Notes: generated from the sequence alone by a model not told the origin. Shown: positions 38,401 through 52,300, counted from the first letter of the stretch. The stretch: DNA of 64,000 nt from Linanthus parryae (GCA_023055425.1 JALGPY010000009.1:52204616-52268615), one strand, 5' to 3'. Made by a program: numbers and translations.

Positions 38401-39653
38401 AACTATCTTCTTGCACCAACGAGCGAGGATCTAAAAAACTGCTCCGACATGCTGAACGGCTTGTGTCTCCTGAAATGGTCGGGTCGTTGGACTGCATGCA
38501 CTGGGATTGGAAAACTAATCCAACTGCATGGCAGGGAAGTTTCTCTGGAAAATCAAAGAAACCTACGACACTACTTGAAGCAGTGGCTTGAGCCGACACA
38601 TGGATTTGGCATGCCTTCTTTGTCGTACTAGGAGCTCAAAATGGCATATTTTCCTTGGTCGTTCACCGCTATTTAATGAACTCGCAAGCGGAAAAGCTAC
38701 ACGAGTTGCATATAAGGTAACAACAACGAACATACATGACTTACTATCTTGCCGACGGGATATATCCTAAATGGGCTACTTTAGTGCAAGCCATTAGAAA
38801 TCCGCGCCTAAGAAAAGAAAGGTTGTTCACTCAAATGCAAGAGTCACATCGTAAAGATGTTGAAAGGGCTTTAGGATTTCTCCAGTGTCGTTTCGCTAAC
38901 ATCATGTTAGCTTGTGTAATCCTTCATAATATGATTGTGGAGGACGAACGTGATGAATATACTAATGAAGACCCCATTGATGATGACAACAATCTTTATA
39001 CGTCTCGCACATATATTTATCCACAATCGTCAAATGAGAAAAAAATTGAACTAATAAGTGACAACATATCACTTGATGATTAAATGATGGGTTGTTGCCA
39101 CATACGCTCAGTGGACGCCAATCAACAACTACGTGATAGCTTAGTTGAACATATTCGAATACACGAGGGGAAAATTATGCACAATAAGTACCGGTATTTG
39201 GCGTATCTAATTACTATATTTTGTATCATTATGATCCAATAAATTTGATATTTTTTTCAATTACTTAGTAATTATAATTGTTAATGGTATAAAAAAAAGA
39301 TTTATCAAATTTTCAGCAAAATGAAATAACGATAATTTTTCGTAAACATATTTTTTGATCAAGAATACATTATTAATTTTTATAAATAGCAATAAATATT
39401 AAAAAAGTATTAATCATAATAAAAATATATAATTAATATTGCCAAAATTGGAGTAGTTAACCACCCCATGGAGGGGGAGGGGAATGTCCATGGGGAAATC
39501 CCCTCTAACCATCCCACACCCAAGGAAAAAATTGTCACCCTAGCTCCCGCTCCCCCCCCACGGGGTTGGCCTTGAACCGTGTTTTTAAACGGTTTCCCCA
39601 TCATCCTACCCCCATGGGATATGGAGATACCCTAATCGTTATTTTGCAGAATA

Positions 39654-39702
<49 letters not shown>

Positions 39703-40713
39703 TATTATTATTATTATTATTGTAAACATACATATATATATATATATTGGTATGATTTTATATTTACTTTTTTTAGTATTAATAATTTATTTTGAAATCA
39801 TTAAATATATAGTTAATGTCTATTTTGTTGGGTGGGGGAAGGTATGGGTCGGAGTCGGAGATGAGTAGTAGTTTCGGGGAGGGGGACGGGGAAAATGGTG
39901 GGCCGTGGGGGGAGGGGGAGGGGGAAAACCGAATGGGAGATGCCCTTATGGATCTAGTACTCTGATTCACCCCTGACTGCTCTACTCCCTAGTCCTGGAA
40001 GTCCCTACCCTCGTAGACTCAAACCAACACCTAAACTTCACTCATATAATTATACACTTATTTACCTTTTGATTGCGCCCAGGAACAACTATTTAGAATT
40101 TTGAAGTCTGAATGAGGACGTGGTTGGGATGAAAAATTCAGGAGATATTTGTGATCTTACATACCCAATGAACTGAGAAGCTGAAACCCATGATTTTCCC
40201 CCTTGTTCTGCTGCTACTGATCTCCGGTATGATAAGACCAGTTACTGGCCCCGCTCCAACTGCAAATGCAAATATGTACCTACAGTTTAAGACAGGAACA
40301 TCATCAAAATATCATCATCATGGAAGGGACATATCATCATGGGACATTTGATACCATGACCGAATATAAGCATTTCTCAGGACCTGAAACACTGGAAACA
40401 AACTTCTTTTCTTATTTTCCTTCCCATCCATCCCAAATGAGGAGTAATAACCTCATCATTGATTGATGATGTTCACACATTACTTAATGTATGAACTATG
40501 CTACATGAGAAAGCAGTGAGATGATTTCTTTATTTCACATAAAGATAACAGGTTGAAGAAAACATACAGCAATGTTCCCAGTATCGATAAACTGTGACTA
40601 AGTTCTTCATCTACAACGGAGCTGATTGCGTAAACTGCAACGGACATTGATAGTGCCTGCAAAAGGCAACATTTCAGGTTAATTAATGGATTAAGCAATG
40701 AACAACACCAATC

Positions 40714-40765
<52 letters not shown>

Positions 40766-43700
40766 CACCATTCCCAAGTAACTTCCAACTAGAAGATTTT
40801 TTCTACCTTGTTTGTCCATTAAGTACAAGGCACCAAGTGTACCTGTAAGCAATTTGGTCAGACATGAGGGACATCGTAAGCCAGCACCACTTCTTTTACT
40901 TGTGTGCATGTCAGAAGATTATACTCTTATGTCCCAAACCTGCGAAATTGACGACTCCAACATATAGGCTCGCCAAAGCACTGCTAGAAATCCCAACGTC
41001 TTGAAAAGTCAACGATGAGAAGTAGAGAACCCCATTTATGCCAGCAAACTGTTGAAGTACGAACAGGGAACCTCCAATAAGAGCAGCTGCAGCCATACAA
41101 AAGTCATGAAGCCAACGTGAGGATTTGAATGTGTGATTCTGACACAAAATTGAAAGAGAACAGAAGGTAGCCGACACTAATACACAATCTTGTACATTGA
41201 ACAATAATCAATGAGCAAAGTAATCACCCAATACTCTTAGCTAAGTTTTGATCCGATAACTTCCATATTTTTTTTCTTTTTATGTCACAGCTTAATATTC
41301 TTTCCCATTATAATATTAATCACTCATAAAAAGCACTGGATAGTCACCAAGTGATCATAAGCTCATCTTCATAACTACATTCATGTTTGTATTACTAACA
41401 AGTAACAACTAAAAACCAATTAAACAGGCCTTTGGAGAACTACCCGAGGTCTACTACATGGATCAACTTCTTCTTACTCTTTGTTTCAAGTTTCACAACT
41501 TCAGCAAAGTTGAGTTAATCAATCAGGTTCAAAAACGTGGTTGCATGGCAATGTTCATAATGTTGTTTTACCATTTGAAACTTCAATGTTTCCCACATCA
41601 GTAAATTTAAAAAACCACCTTAGTACAACCTCTAGAGTGTGGCTTCTCTAGGAGTTCCACCCATCTGCTTTCACCTTCATCTTCCTTGACCACAGATCTA
41701 AATTCCGTAATAGCTTTGTTAACTTGAGAGGGACCCCAAAGTTTAAGGACAGTATCTTTAGCTTCATCTAGTCTTCCTACCTATAAATTGAACGATAAAA
41801 GTCGGAATTAAGAATCATTTGAGAAGAATTTTATAAGTCAAGGCATCAAACTTCATTAAGTCTTACTTTACAGAGCCATCTTGGGCTGTCGACTGCAAAC
41901 TGCATGCCCAGTGACAGTATAATTCCAGGCGCACTTGCAATATAGAGAATTGTTCTCCACCTGAATAGAACACACATTTTAAGATTCCAAGATCTTACGG
42001 CTATAAAGAATGTAATATAATGCCAAAATACTAGTTTCAGATATCAACCATGACCACTGTTTATGTGCAGTGATTTATCTAGTTAGATGCCAAGTGCTGT
42101 GGTGTAGAGCCCCACACTTTCTGATCCCGCATTCATCTAGAGAGGAAATGTTAACTTATACTGGGTAGTAATGATTACTATTTTAACTATGTCTGACGAA
42201 GAACCTGTAAACATTTGAAAATAGACTTTGGTCGTGGGAACATACTGGGAAGGGGTTAAGAAAGCTGGAAAGTCTGGATGAGAGGACCCAGTCCTTGTCA
42301 AGTGGGTGGCATTATAGGGAGTCAAGAGTACGAAACTATTTAGTTTGTGGAAGGGAATCAGAATCCATTGGGAAGGGTTGTCATCTTCTATTTCCAATGG
42401 GATGGGCATGAAAGCTTTGGGCGATTCCCTGATATTAAATAGGTTGAGCCCAGGGGCGGATGTACATTGTGACTTGTGGGGGCTATAGCCCCCACTCATT
42501 TTTTCGAAATTGAAATTTTGCCCTTATTGTTCTTAGTTTTTCCAGTTTATCTCTACATAAATTGCACTTTAGCCCCCACTCAACTTTTAAAAATTCAAAT
42601 ATTATTTATATTTTATATAATTTTTTATTTTAGCCCCCACTGAAACGAATTCCTCGATCCGCCCCTGGTTGAGCCTGAATTTTTCTATAGTAATAGACTT
42701 CATTTGGATCCCTTTTTTTTATTCACACGTAAACAAAATGTATTAAAACTAATAAAGACCATTTCAAGGAACTAATAGGTCACACTTTCATAACACATGC
42801 AACAAAATAAGAGAAAACTACAAGAAACAGGAAGTTAAATAATTTGGAAAATCCAGCAAATGATCTATGGACCCAAATGGCGTACAAGAATGACACTCCA
42901 AAAGCATATGAATGATAAAGCCTCTAACAAAAGAATCAGACAAATGGCTCCCATCAAAAGTTTGCCTTTTACTCATCCTCCATATAGACTGGCTAGGAAG
43001 CATGTACACTCCAAAAGAAGAGCTGTATCTGTGTCAGACACTTGAGACACTCGTACGACACTCAAAAATTGTGTCAGACACTCCAGCTCGCGTGTCCGAG
43101 TATTTAAGATAATTTTATTAGAATTGACACTTCATGGACACTAATGAGGCACGATAGTTGCGCCTTTGTGTTTATTCGACTTTCCCAAGGACCAATATGA
43201 GTCCTATCGGCGCCTACGAGGGTTTTTTTTATGAAATATTAAAAAATTTAAATGCGTTAAAATACAATTAGGCTAAAGTTGATAAATATGTATGATTAAT
43301 TGAGGGCACAGTATATGAAATGCTGCCCTTTTGAACAAAAAGTTCAAGCGACAACTTAAGTTCTTACATGTGACAACTGCAAGGATTTTCACAGACGCAA
43401 CTCGTCAAACTCGAACCCGTGCGAGCTACTCCGCTTTCTCTTCCCATTCTTATACTTAATCTATGATTTATATATATATATGTAATACCCCGTAATTTTG
43501 GGGGTATTTTTAGGAGATTGTTGAATATTTTGGTCCGTTAATAGGATTTATAAAATTAGTATTTCTTAATTTTTAGGTGTTGTATATATACATATATATT
43601 TTCTACATATATATAATTATAAGTTAAGAAAAATAATATTAGTAAACTTTTGTTTTTACATATTTTGTTTTTAGTAAAAGTTATAAAAGTTAGATATGTT

Positions 43701-46311
43701 TTTAGTTATTAAAAGTTGTGGGTCGTGTAATGTTTTTAACGTAGGCAAAACAAAGTTTTTACTTTAATTTACGTAGCATGCCACCGCGCCACGCGGTGCT
43801 CCCACCACACCGGATCACTTCTCATTTCTTCTTCCCCAACCTCATCTCCTACCAGGAGATGTAATTCCCCGGCGATTTCTCCGTCACCAACAACACCGCC
43901 TCTCCGATTGCCGACTCCAACCACCACCATACAACCCGAAAATCGTCCTGATTCACTCCGTATTACACCCAAACACGAATTCAACACTCTCACGAGTGTA
44001 TCTCGCCAATTTCTCAAACCCAATTTCAATCACCGTTTCACACCAAAACACCACCGTCGTCGGACTTCTCTTCCACCTCCAAATCCTCTATCACCGCCTA
44101 TAAATACCCCTGTTAAAGGTTCGAAATCTTCACCAACAACTCACAGCCGTCTCTCTCTCTGCTCTGTTCTTCGCCGAGCAACCAGCCGACGAAATCGACC
44201 GGAGCCCAGGCCAAACCCATCTCCGGCGACTCAGACGCTGGTCCGCCTCCCTCCGTCGGCCTCTCCGACGCGTCTCCCTGCCTCCGACGAAGCTGCAACA
44301 GCAGCGTGTAGCCACCGAGCCGAACCACCGCCGCCGCCGAGTTTCCCGTTTGTCTTCTGCCTTCGGTAATAACCCAGGCCTTCTTCACCTGTATTTGATT
44401 GTTTTTATCCTCTTTCCCCAATATTGCATCTTAGGTGTTAGAGAACATGACCGGTTTTGAGATTTTAATTTGGGTTTGTGAGCAAGTTGAACCGAATTTA
44501 GGAAGAAGAATGTATGTTGTGTTGTATATGTTTTCATGGGGAGCCAAGTGTCTTTTATAGAAACTATGGGGTGTCTTTTATACTTTAACAAAGCTGTTAA
44601 AAGTCTAGGTGTAGTTTTGGGATTATTTCATTTAGTTATAAATTATTATGTACTTTTAAATAAAACATATAAACTATGTTTTTATTTCTGAAAATAAATG
44701 TATATCATTATTAACTCTTAATTTCGTATTTTAGAATACAAGTATAATATTTTTGTTATGTTATCTTATAAGTAATAGCATTGTTTTGTGTATATATTGA
44801 AAACTGAATTTTCTCTTAATAACCTTGTTTCGCTAACATGACTTTTATCATAAAAATAGTCGGGTTTTAGTTTTTTTTTTATAGTTACCCTCTTTAATTA
44901 ACTTAATGGTTAAATTGAAATAGCCATCTTCTATCTATATAAATGTACATTCTTACCTTCATAAATCAATTAGTATCCAGAATTTTAAATAAAGCTTTAT
45001 TTATTTTAATTATCTTTATATTTACAAACAATTATTCTCTTTATCAATTTAAATTCTAAATTTATGTTTATAACTAATATGTCTTAGTTTTGGTCATAAG
45101 TGGGGGTTACACTTGCATTTGCATCTAGGACTGTATGTGTTATTGGCGTGCTAGCAACGTGTTAATTAGGAATAATTGCTATTGTAGATTTCGAGTTTGT
45201 AGGAGGCGAGTTCATTGAGGACCCGTACTACGAGTAGTTGCGTGCTTGCTTTCGTGTGACGATCTCTCTTCCAATCCAAGTGGGGGTTACACTTGCATTT
45301 GCATCTAGGACTGTATGTGTTATTGGCGTGCTAGCAACGTGTTAATTAGGAATAATTGCTATTGTAGATTTCGAGTTTGTAGGAGGCGAGTTCATTGAGG
45401 ACCCGTACTACGAGTAGTTGCGTGCTTGCTTTCGTGTGACGATCTCTCTTCCAATCCAAGTAAGTTTATATGCACAACACCTTCAACTATCAAAATGTGT
45501 TTGGCGTGTGTTACTTGTGTATCGTCCAACTGTTTTAAGCTTTGAATTTCGAAAATCTCTTGCAAATATCTCTTTCGAAAGTATGCGGTTACTAGAATGA
45601 TCATGTGATATATTAATGAATGATAAATGATATGGGGCGATGTACAGAGGATGTGTGTGAAGGCTAGGGCCGGAGGCGCACGTGAGACGAACCTCCTAGG
45701 GTTTCATACCCTACCCTATATGGGTTTTTATATTGTGAAAGCTATAGAGTACTACCTATGCATGTGTGGGTCACGGCTGTACAGGGGTGTCGACACTTAA
45801 GGTCTCATAGTTAGTTCAGGGGTGAATTGGGATGGACTGTGATATCCCGAGAGGTACTCTAATTATTATTTATTGCATCGTGACCTCTCTGTGGGCATTC
45901 GTTACCCGCTGGGCTCTAATATGCCTCATCTCAACTAATGATTAAATGTGAAGCTACTTCAGTTATATTGTGATCCAGTCTTTAAGCCAAAACTCTGTTT
46001 TACATGTTGTGGTATATGCTTACTCAGTTTTTACTGATAAACGTTTTCTGCGGTCGGCTGTTGCTATTTGAAAACCCGCAGGTTATGAATAAAGTGGGGG
46101 AACGCGCACACGTGATTTGAAGACTAGGATCAGGCAGCTAGGAACATTTCATTTCATTTAGGAAGCAGATTTTCAGAATTTAGATTTGAACAATGTCATT
46201 TGTTTTATTTCAAATTATGGTTGGAGGATTTCTCCGGTTTTCATTAATAAATACACTTTTGGATTATCGTTTGGTTGTACTAGCAGGGAACCGTAGGTTC
46301 CAGGGTTGTTT

Positions 46312-46363
<52 letters not shown>

Positions 46364-49300
46364 CGATAGTAATAATGTCGATGTGTCCCTGCCATGTCCA
46401 TATCCTCTTTTTTTAGAAAATGACGTATTCCGTATCGTATCCGACCCCGTATCCGTATCCGTGCTTCTTAGTGATCCAGATTACAACCAAAGGTGCCTGT
46501 CAACTCATGCCTGTCTCTATCCACCCGTACGCCACCACAAGAAACCAAGGACTCTGAAAAGCTTGAAAGGGGCAACCCAAAAAGCGGTGAGACAAAGAGA
46601 TACTTTTCCTTTTTTCCTCAGCAAGTTATGTAGAAAGAGGATGCCTTGATTCGTGTTTCGAATCATTTTAAAGATAGTTTTGACCCCAAAAGCTATGCAG
46701 CACGGGTACTTCTGATAGGTGACGCACCCGCACCGGGTGCTTCAGGGTGCTTCGCGTGTGCTTGGGTGCTTCATTGGTGCTTGGCGGGTGCTTTGGATAT
46801 AAGACAGTGTCATTTTGGAAGGTTTAGTTGAGTGGTCCTCTAAAATACAACTACAATTTAACAAAAAACGTATATCTGTGTGGACATTTCTAACTCTAAT
46901 ATTACTCGTCTCTCCACAAATACAAACAACGACACAAAGAGATAACACTGTTGATACAATAACTGTGTATCTTTGAATTTGTTTCATGAAATTCTGTTTG
47001 ATTAGAAATTTGGATTGCCATAATTATTATTTGTATAATAATAATAATGGCATCACAAATAATATAAAAATATAAATATAAATAACGTCACCGCACCCCC
47101 GCTGCACTCGCACCCTCAATTTTTTTGCCGCACCCTCACCTAGTTCCCGATCCCGCACCCGCACCGCACCCGCACCTGTGCTACATAGCCTACAAGTATT
47201 CAAGTTTTGATGATTTCATTTTCTGAAACATACTCTACTCGGTAGTTGTATCGTGTGCAGGAAAGCTTAGAGAATGAGGTGCAACTCATTGTCACGGTGA
47301 GGCTATCGGTTCTCTGTGAGTATTGGTTTCCCTGAAAATTACTTTGGTTGCTCCATGATCGTTCCTCCTTTTCTGCATGTTTGACGGGAAAAAAAAAACG
47401 TATCAGTTTGTTTCACCACATGTGATTTGGATTGGCTGGTGGGAGCCAAGTGAGTGATCATTCGATGATACTAAACCCCACAGGCTTGTTGGCATTCGGT
47501 GGTTTCAGTATGTGGAAACGATGGTATTGCACAACTTCAATGAAACCATTGTTAATCTCACGTATTTGTTTCAGTTCTCTGAACCTTTGCAATATCTCTA
47601 CAGATATTTTAGCCAAACTAGGGGGCTGTTATAAGCTTTTGAGGTTTTCTACTTGTGTTGTACTCAGATGCAGTAAAGATGTTATCAGCTACTGGAAAAA
47701 AGTAAAAAGGGTAAAATATTTTCCTCAAACCATAAAATAGCTCCAGAAAACACATCTTAAAGGTAAAGTCATCAGCACCAGGCACCAGCCACCATATTAT
47801 GAATATTCCTAACTCTTTCATATTTGCTAGATAGATATTGCTTATGGAGATTACATTTAGTGAACAAGCTTTTTAAGTTAAGCATGGGGAGTTTCACATC
47901 TTAAACACTGTTAACGCCCTTGTTTATACACTAGAAGGAGATTCGGCGCTAGTGATAATGGCTGTGACAGGGTGTACTGTATACGTATTCCAAGAGAGAG
48001 ACTTTAATTTGAGAATGTGATGATGAGATCGATGGTGGATATGTTGAAAGAGACCCTCTCTCTCTCTATCTCTCTATCTCTCTCTCTCTCTCTCACTTTC
48101 TCTCTCTCTCTGTACAGATGTAGAAATTGATTATCATAGAAGCTGAAACTGAATATATTGGTGGGTCTGCACCTGACTAAGCTCTATTGTTTTTAAGAAT
48201 TCATTCACCATGATAGTTATGTAGAATACCGAGAAGTCCGCTCACTTGGGGTAGCAGGACATGCTCACCATCAAAATTTTCAATACAAGTCTCACAGAGA
48301 CCACATCTGATGATTCCAAAATTTAGTCCAGAGCCACCATTTTTAGCAACATTGATCACGGGTTTGGTTTTCCGAAACTCATTTCTGGATTGTTACTTTT
48401 AGCAGCAGTTTCAAGGATATGGATACTTTCATAGTTAGGCATTGGAATGACCTGGATTTGAATTGCGGGTATCTGGCACTGAGTGATGGGGCAGATTGGC
48501 AGCTAGGAAATCAGCTGGGTTTATGATGTTGGTTTGATGCATTTGTATTTTTCAAGAGAGATTGGATAATGAAGTTGAACCAAAGATTTGGTGGTTCTCA
48601 AATGGGTCCAATGAGATGGCTGGAAAAGGAGAAAATGATATTTTGTATGTCCTCTAAATCCCGTTACTCAGCTTTAGATGGAAAATGATGTCCACTCATT
48701 GTTAAATACAGGATCAGAATATGTTAGTTTCTAAACCATATCAAGAATTAGGATGTATGCTAAATGCTAAAGAAAAATGACCAACAGAAGGTCTCAAGTG
48801 AAGACATACATGAAAATAGATAAACTAGAACACATTATCGATTCTCAAACATCTTAATGGAAAATAGTAGAGAACCCTCACCAGTGGGGATCATTTTCTG
48901 AAGGAATTCCAAGACAGAGGGAAGTTATGATTCCGATAGATGTACCAATTTGACAGAGAGTTCCAAGAGAACCTCTATACTTTGTTGGGGCAACCTACAA
49001 ACTTTAATGAAATGATTTAACAAATTTAAGAAAACCATAACCTAAAACAAGAAATGTTGACCCTGCTGTTTGTGAGAAGCATAAGTACATATGTACAGGG
49101 AAGTCTAAATTAAGCAGAACCCTCTTCAGCTCATTCATTTTGATCACAAGCTATGAAAATATTACTTGGCAAGTTGGCAACATCATGCCAATCTCTACAA
49201 AGGTTGAGCAGAAACTACCTATGTTGCACGGGTGCTCCTGATTGGTCGCACACCCGCACCGGGTGCTTCTGGGTGCTTCGTGGGTGCTTGGGTGCTTCGT

Positions 49301-52300
49301 GGGTGCTTTGCAGGTGCTTTAAGGCGGGGTCATTTTCGAAAGTTTTAGTTGAGAGGTCTTCCAAATACAACTAGAATTTAACAAAGAAATCTATGTGAAC
49401 ATTTTTAACCCTTAGATTACTCATCTCTCCACAGCTATATAGTAACCTTGTATCTTCGAATGTGTGTATGAATTTCTGTTCGATTATAATATGATCCCTA
49501 TTATTGTCGTTATTATATTAGTATAATGGTATCACTAATACTATCAGATAAAAATATAGATAATGTGGGCGCACCCCCGCCGCACCCGCACCCGCACCCT
49601 TGATTTTTGGGAATTTGCCGCACCCGCACCCAGTTCCCGAACCAGCACCCAGTTAAAGTAATCCACTTTGAGAGAGAAACTCAAGAGTTTGAAGTACTTG
49701 ACGAGGAGTCTGGTGAAGATGGTAGTGGTCAGAGAAAGTGCAAGCTTCCTCCAGAATGATCCATGGGGTGCTCAAAATTTCCCTCGTGGATCACAAGTTT
49801 TGGCGGTATACCGTATACCCAACTACTACTGCACTATATAAAGCAACTATAGTCCAAACCAGGAAGTGATGTGAATTCTTGGCTGATATTGCTCATTCTT
49901 CAGAGGAAAACTGACGACTATGTTTTGGAATTCGATGGTGATGAGGAAGAAGATGGTTCTATGCCGCAGAGGACTGTGCCTTTCCACAGGGTGGTAGGTC
50001 TCCCGGCTGGACATCGCCAATGAGTATATAGATATGGATATAAAACGTGCAAGATATATGTATGATATTTAAGTATTTTGCACCAAACTTGCTTCATTTA
50101 TTCAATTGTTATGCAAACTTCATTAATGGTAGTCCACGCAACAAAAATCAAATGATTTTCTTACCATTGATTATTCATGATTACGAAGAGGTATAAATTA
50201 ATACATTTGTAACTAACAGAACATATTTGTAAAGTCACAGCTAGGTATAAGTATTACCTCTGAAATATAAATAGGAACAAGAACTGTGTTAACCCCAATA
50301 CCAAGGCCAACAAGAAACCTTCCTAATAGTATCTCATCCACGGAATGGGCTTGGGCACTGCAACATAACAAAGGGATCAAAATAAGTATGTCACCGTGTC
50401 TATTTGAATTTACAATACCATAGATACAGTGAGATTATCAAAATGCACACTAAGAGGATAAATAATCATATTGGACTATAATTCCGAAGTTCAAACTTTA
50501 TCGATTCTGACTTCACCAGCTAAATTCAAAGTTACGAAGTCTGGTATTACTATCTTGCATTTTAACAACGCAAACTCGTATGGAATATTCAGTTATTTTT
50601 TTCCACTCAACTTTTAAGTCTATTAGATTTTGAGCTTCTATGGAACTTCAGTTCACAATTATGCTCTCTTCATTCATTTCATTAATATAACCATGTGAGC
50701 TCAGTTCTTTACATGGCTTGCCATTGCATTTGAGCCTAATGCCAACGGAGGAGTATCTCTACTATCATCTTTCTTTGCTGTTCTCAATCCGACAATAAAT
50801 CAAACCTAACCATGAGAACTATTTTCTTTAAACCATAAAGATTTTACTAGTTTGATACTATCATTCTACTGTATGCGTGGACGTGCTTTCTAGTTATGAA
50901 ACTTCAGTATTCAAAGGATAGAGTTCTATAGAACCGCAGTCAGCACCGGTTTGACGTGTGGAACCGATGTTGAGCGATTAAGAACAAAAATATCATAAAA
51001 AATGAAAATGCTAAGGTGGATGAGTGGGGTAACTCGGAAAATTGGTTTTGAGGTGGATCCCATGGATTTCTACATGGTATCAGAGCCACTGCTCAACACA
51101 TGAATGGTCTAACAACCCATGTGCTCACCGCCACCCATAGACAAAACATTCACGTATAAGCAAAGGATGCCACACGTGAGGGGGCGTGTTGAGAAATCCC
51201 ACATCAGACATTCAAGAAGAATATATATCTTGGGCTACTCCCCTCATAGCCAATTGGTTTTGAGGATAAACCCCATAGATTTCTACATTATAGATTAACA
51301 AAGTTGTGGTTAAGACAAAAACATGGAAACTTAAAATCACAAATCAACAACCCTGTATTGCCCATCAGACCAAGTCCCAGCAGGAAGATGTCAGGGAAAA
51401 CATTTTTTTTTTCTCCTAGCTGCTTGGGGATATGGTCGACTTCAAAATTTTGCCAACGATTGTCTTTGCTCCGGATGAAAACATACCACCCTCCCTGATC
51501 TAATTAAAACTTGAAATTACAAGGTCATGGTGTTTGCCAGGGTTTGATGAACATGAACATAAAAACTTTTACTCCTATCATTAAAGTAGCCATTAAGCAC
51601 CATTGCAAATGATAATTCATAGTACAGATATGCATGATCCTTGCAATACTCTACATATTCTCACTGTTTTCCACGTATATAAAACATGGCTTCCTTTATA
51701 GTAGCCGCTCCGTGCTCTGAACACTGAGACATAGTCTTTCCGCTTTTCACATGTTTCATAAGCAAGTCAGTGTTGAGGCACACAGCAACAAAAACTAGCA
51801 CATACATTGCAATTTAAAACTCTAAGTTTCTAAGTTTTAACCCTAATGCAGTATCATGGGATGATCATGCCTTATATCATGTTATCTGCTAACAAGATCT
51901 CACTTGAAGCATACATTTGAGTATCATGAAACCATATTCCATATCCATGTTGAATGAGTTCAAATTACCTTATAATAGCCCCAAGAATAAGAGGTATCGT
52001 GTCGAGCTGAAAGGTGCGCCTACAACCAAGCTTATCAACCAGTGCACCCGAGCCAATGCTGCCAATAAATGCACCAACTATGAATATACTCACAACAAGC
52101 CCCTCCAGTAAAGAGTTCCCTTCGAAACCAAGCTCTTGAGCAATAGATACAATAGGACCGTTCATTACACTGCACCATACACCAACAGCAGTTCAACATT
52201 ATTAAAGATGAAAAACAAAACAACCAGAAAAAGAGGAAACACACTGAGCATTTTCCTTAAATCACTCAAGCTTTAAAATGTGTACAAGGATTGATCCTGG

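Larger units (their letters stand above)
32441..39632. mobile_element. PIF/Harbinger transposon, head-to-head inverted duplication (7.2 kb palindrome)
   Basis: Outer ends gggtatc (32441) and gataccc (39632) are flanked by TTA and TAA. The arms match all the way to a centre at 37014-37017 (loop cctc between gctcttt and aaagtgc). Paired landmarks: ggcaatattaatt (32494) with aattaatattgcc (39431); aataatgtattcttgatc (34673) with gatcaagaatacattatt (39357); gcataattttcccc (34870) with ggggaaaattatgc (39168). A Mutator-like element sits in the left arm, so the original arms are about 2.5 kb. Both arms carry broken transposase reading outward. Confidence 0.9.
26464..40164 (-). other. Giant intron 11 of gene 2 (13.7 kb)
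   Basis: Donor GTATGTAAG at 40164 and acceptor ending CCAG at 26464 join phase-0 exons of one conserved protein. About 80% of the intron is two transposon inverted duplications (27985-31789 and 32441-39632). Confidence 0.9.
43023..46472. mobile_element. hAT-type element split by a solo LTR
   Basis: The left part (43023-43480, ctgtatctgtgtcagacact, gtgtcagacactcc) and right part (46314-46472, cgatgtgtccctgc, ccgtatccgtgct) resemble the 13173-13875 element, including a TA microsatellite in the same relative place. The LTR at 43481-46313 sits exactly in that TA tract. Without it the element is about 620 bp. A target duplication for the outer element was not found. Confidence 0.5.

Noticed and set aside
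43908..44369. 153-codon Pro/Ser-rich frame
   Set aside because: It lies across the promoter and transcript start of a solo LTR and has low-complexity composition.
47432..47740. 102-codon plus-strand frame
   Set aside because: Inside gene 2 intron 5 on the opposite strand, with no domain or repeat support.
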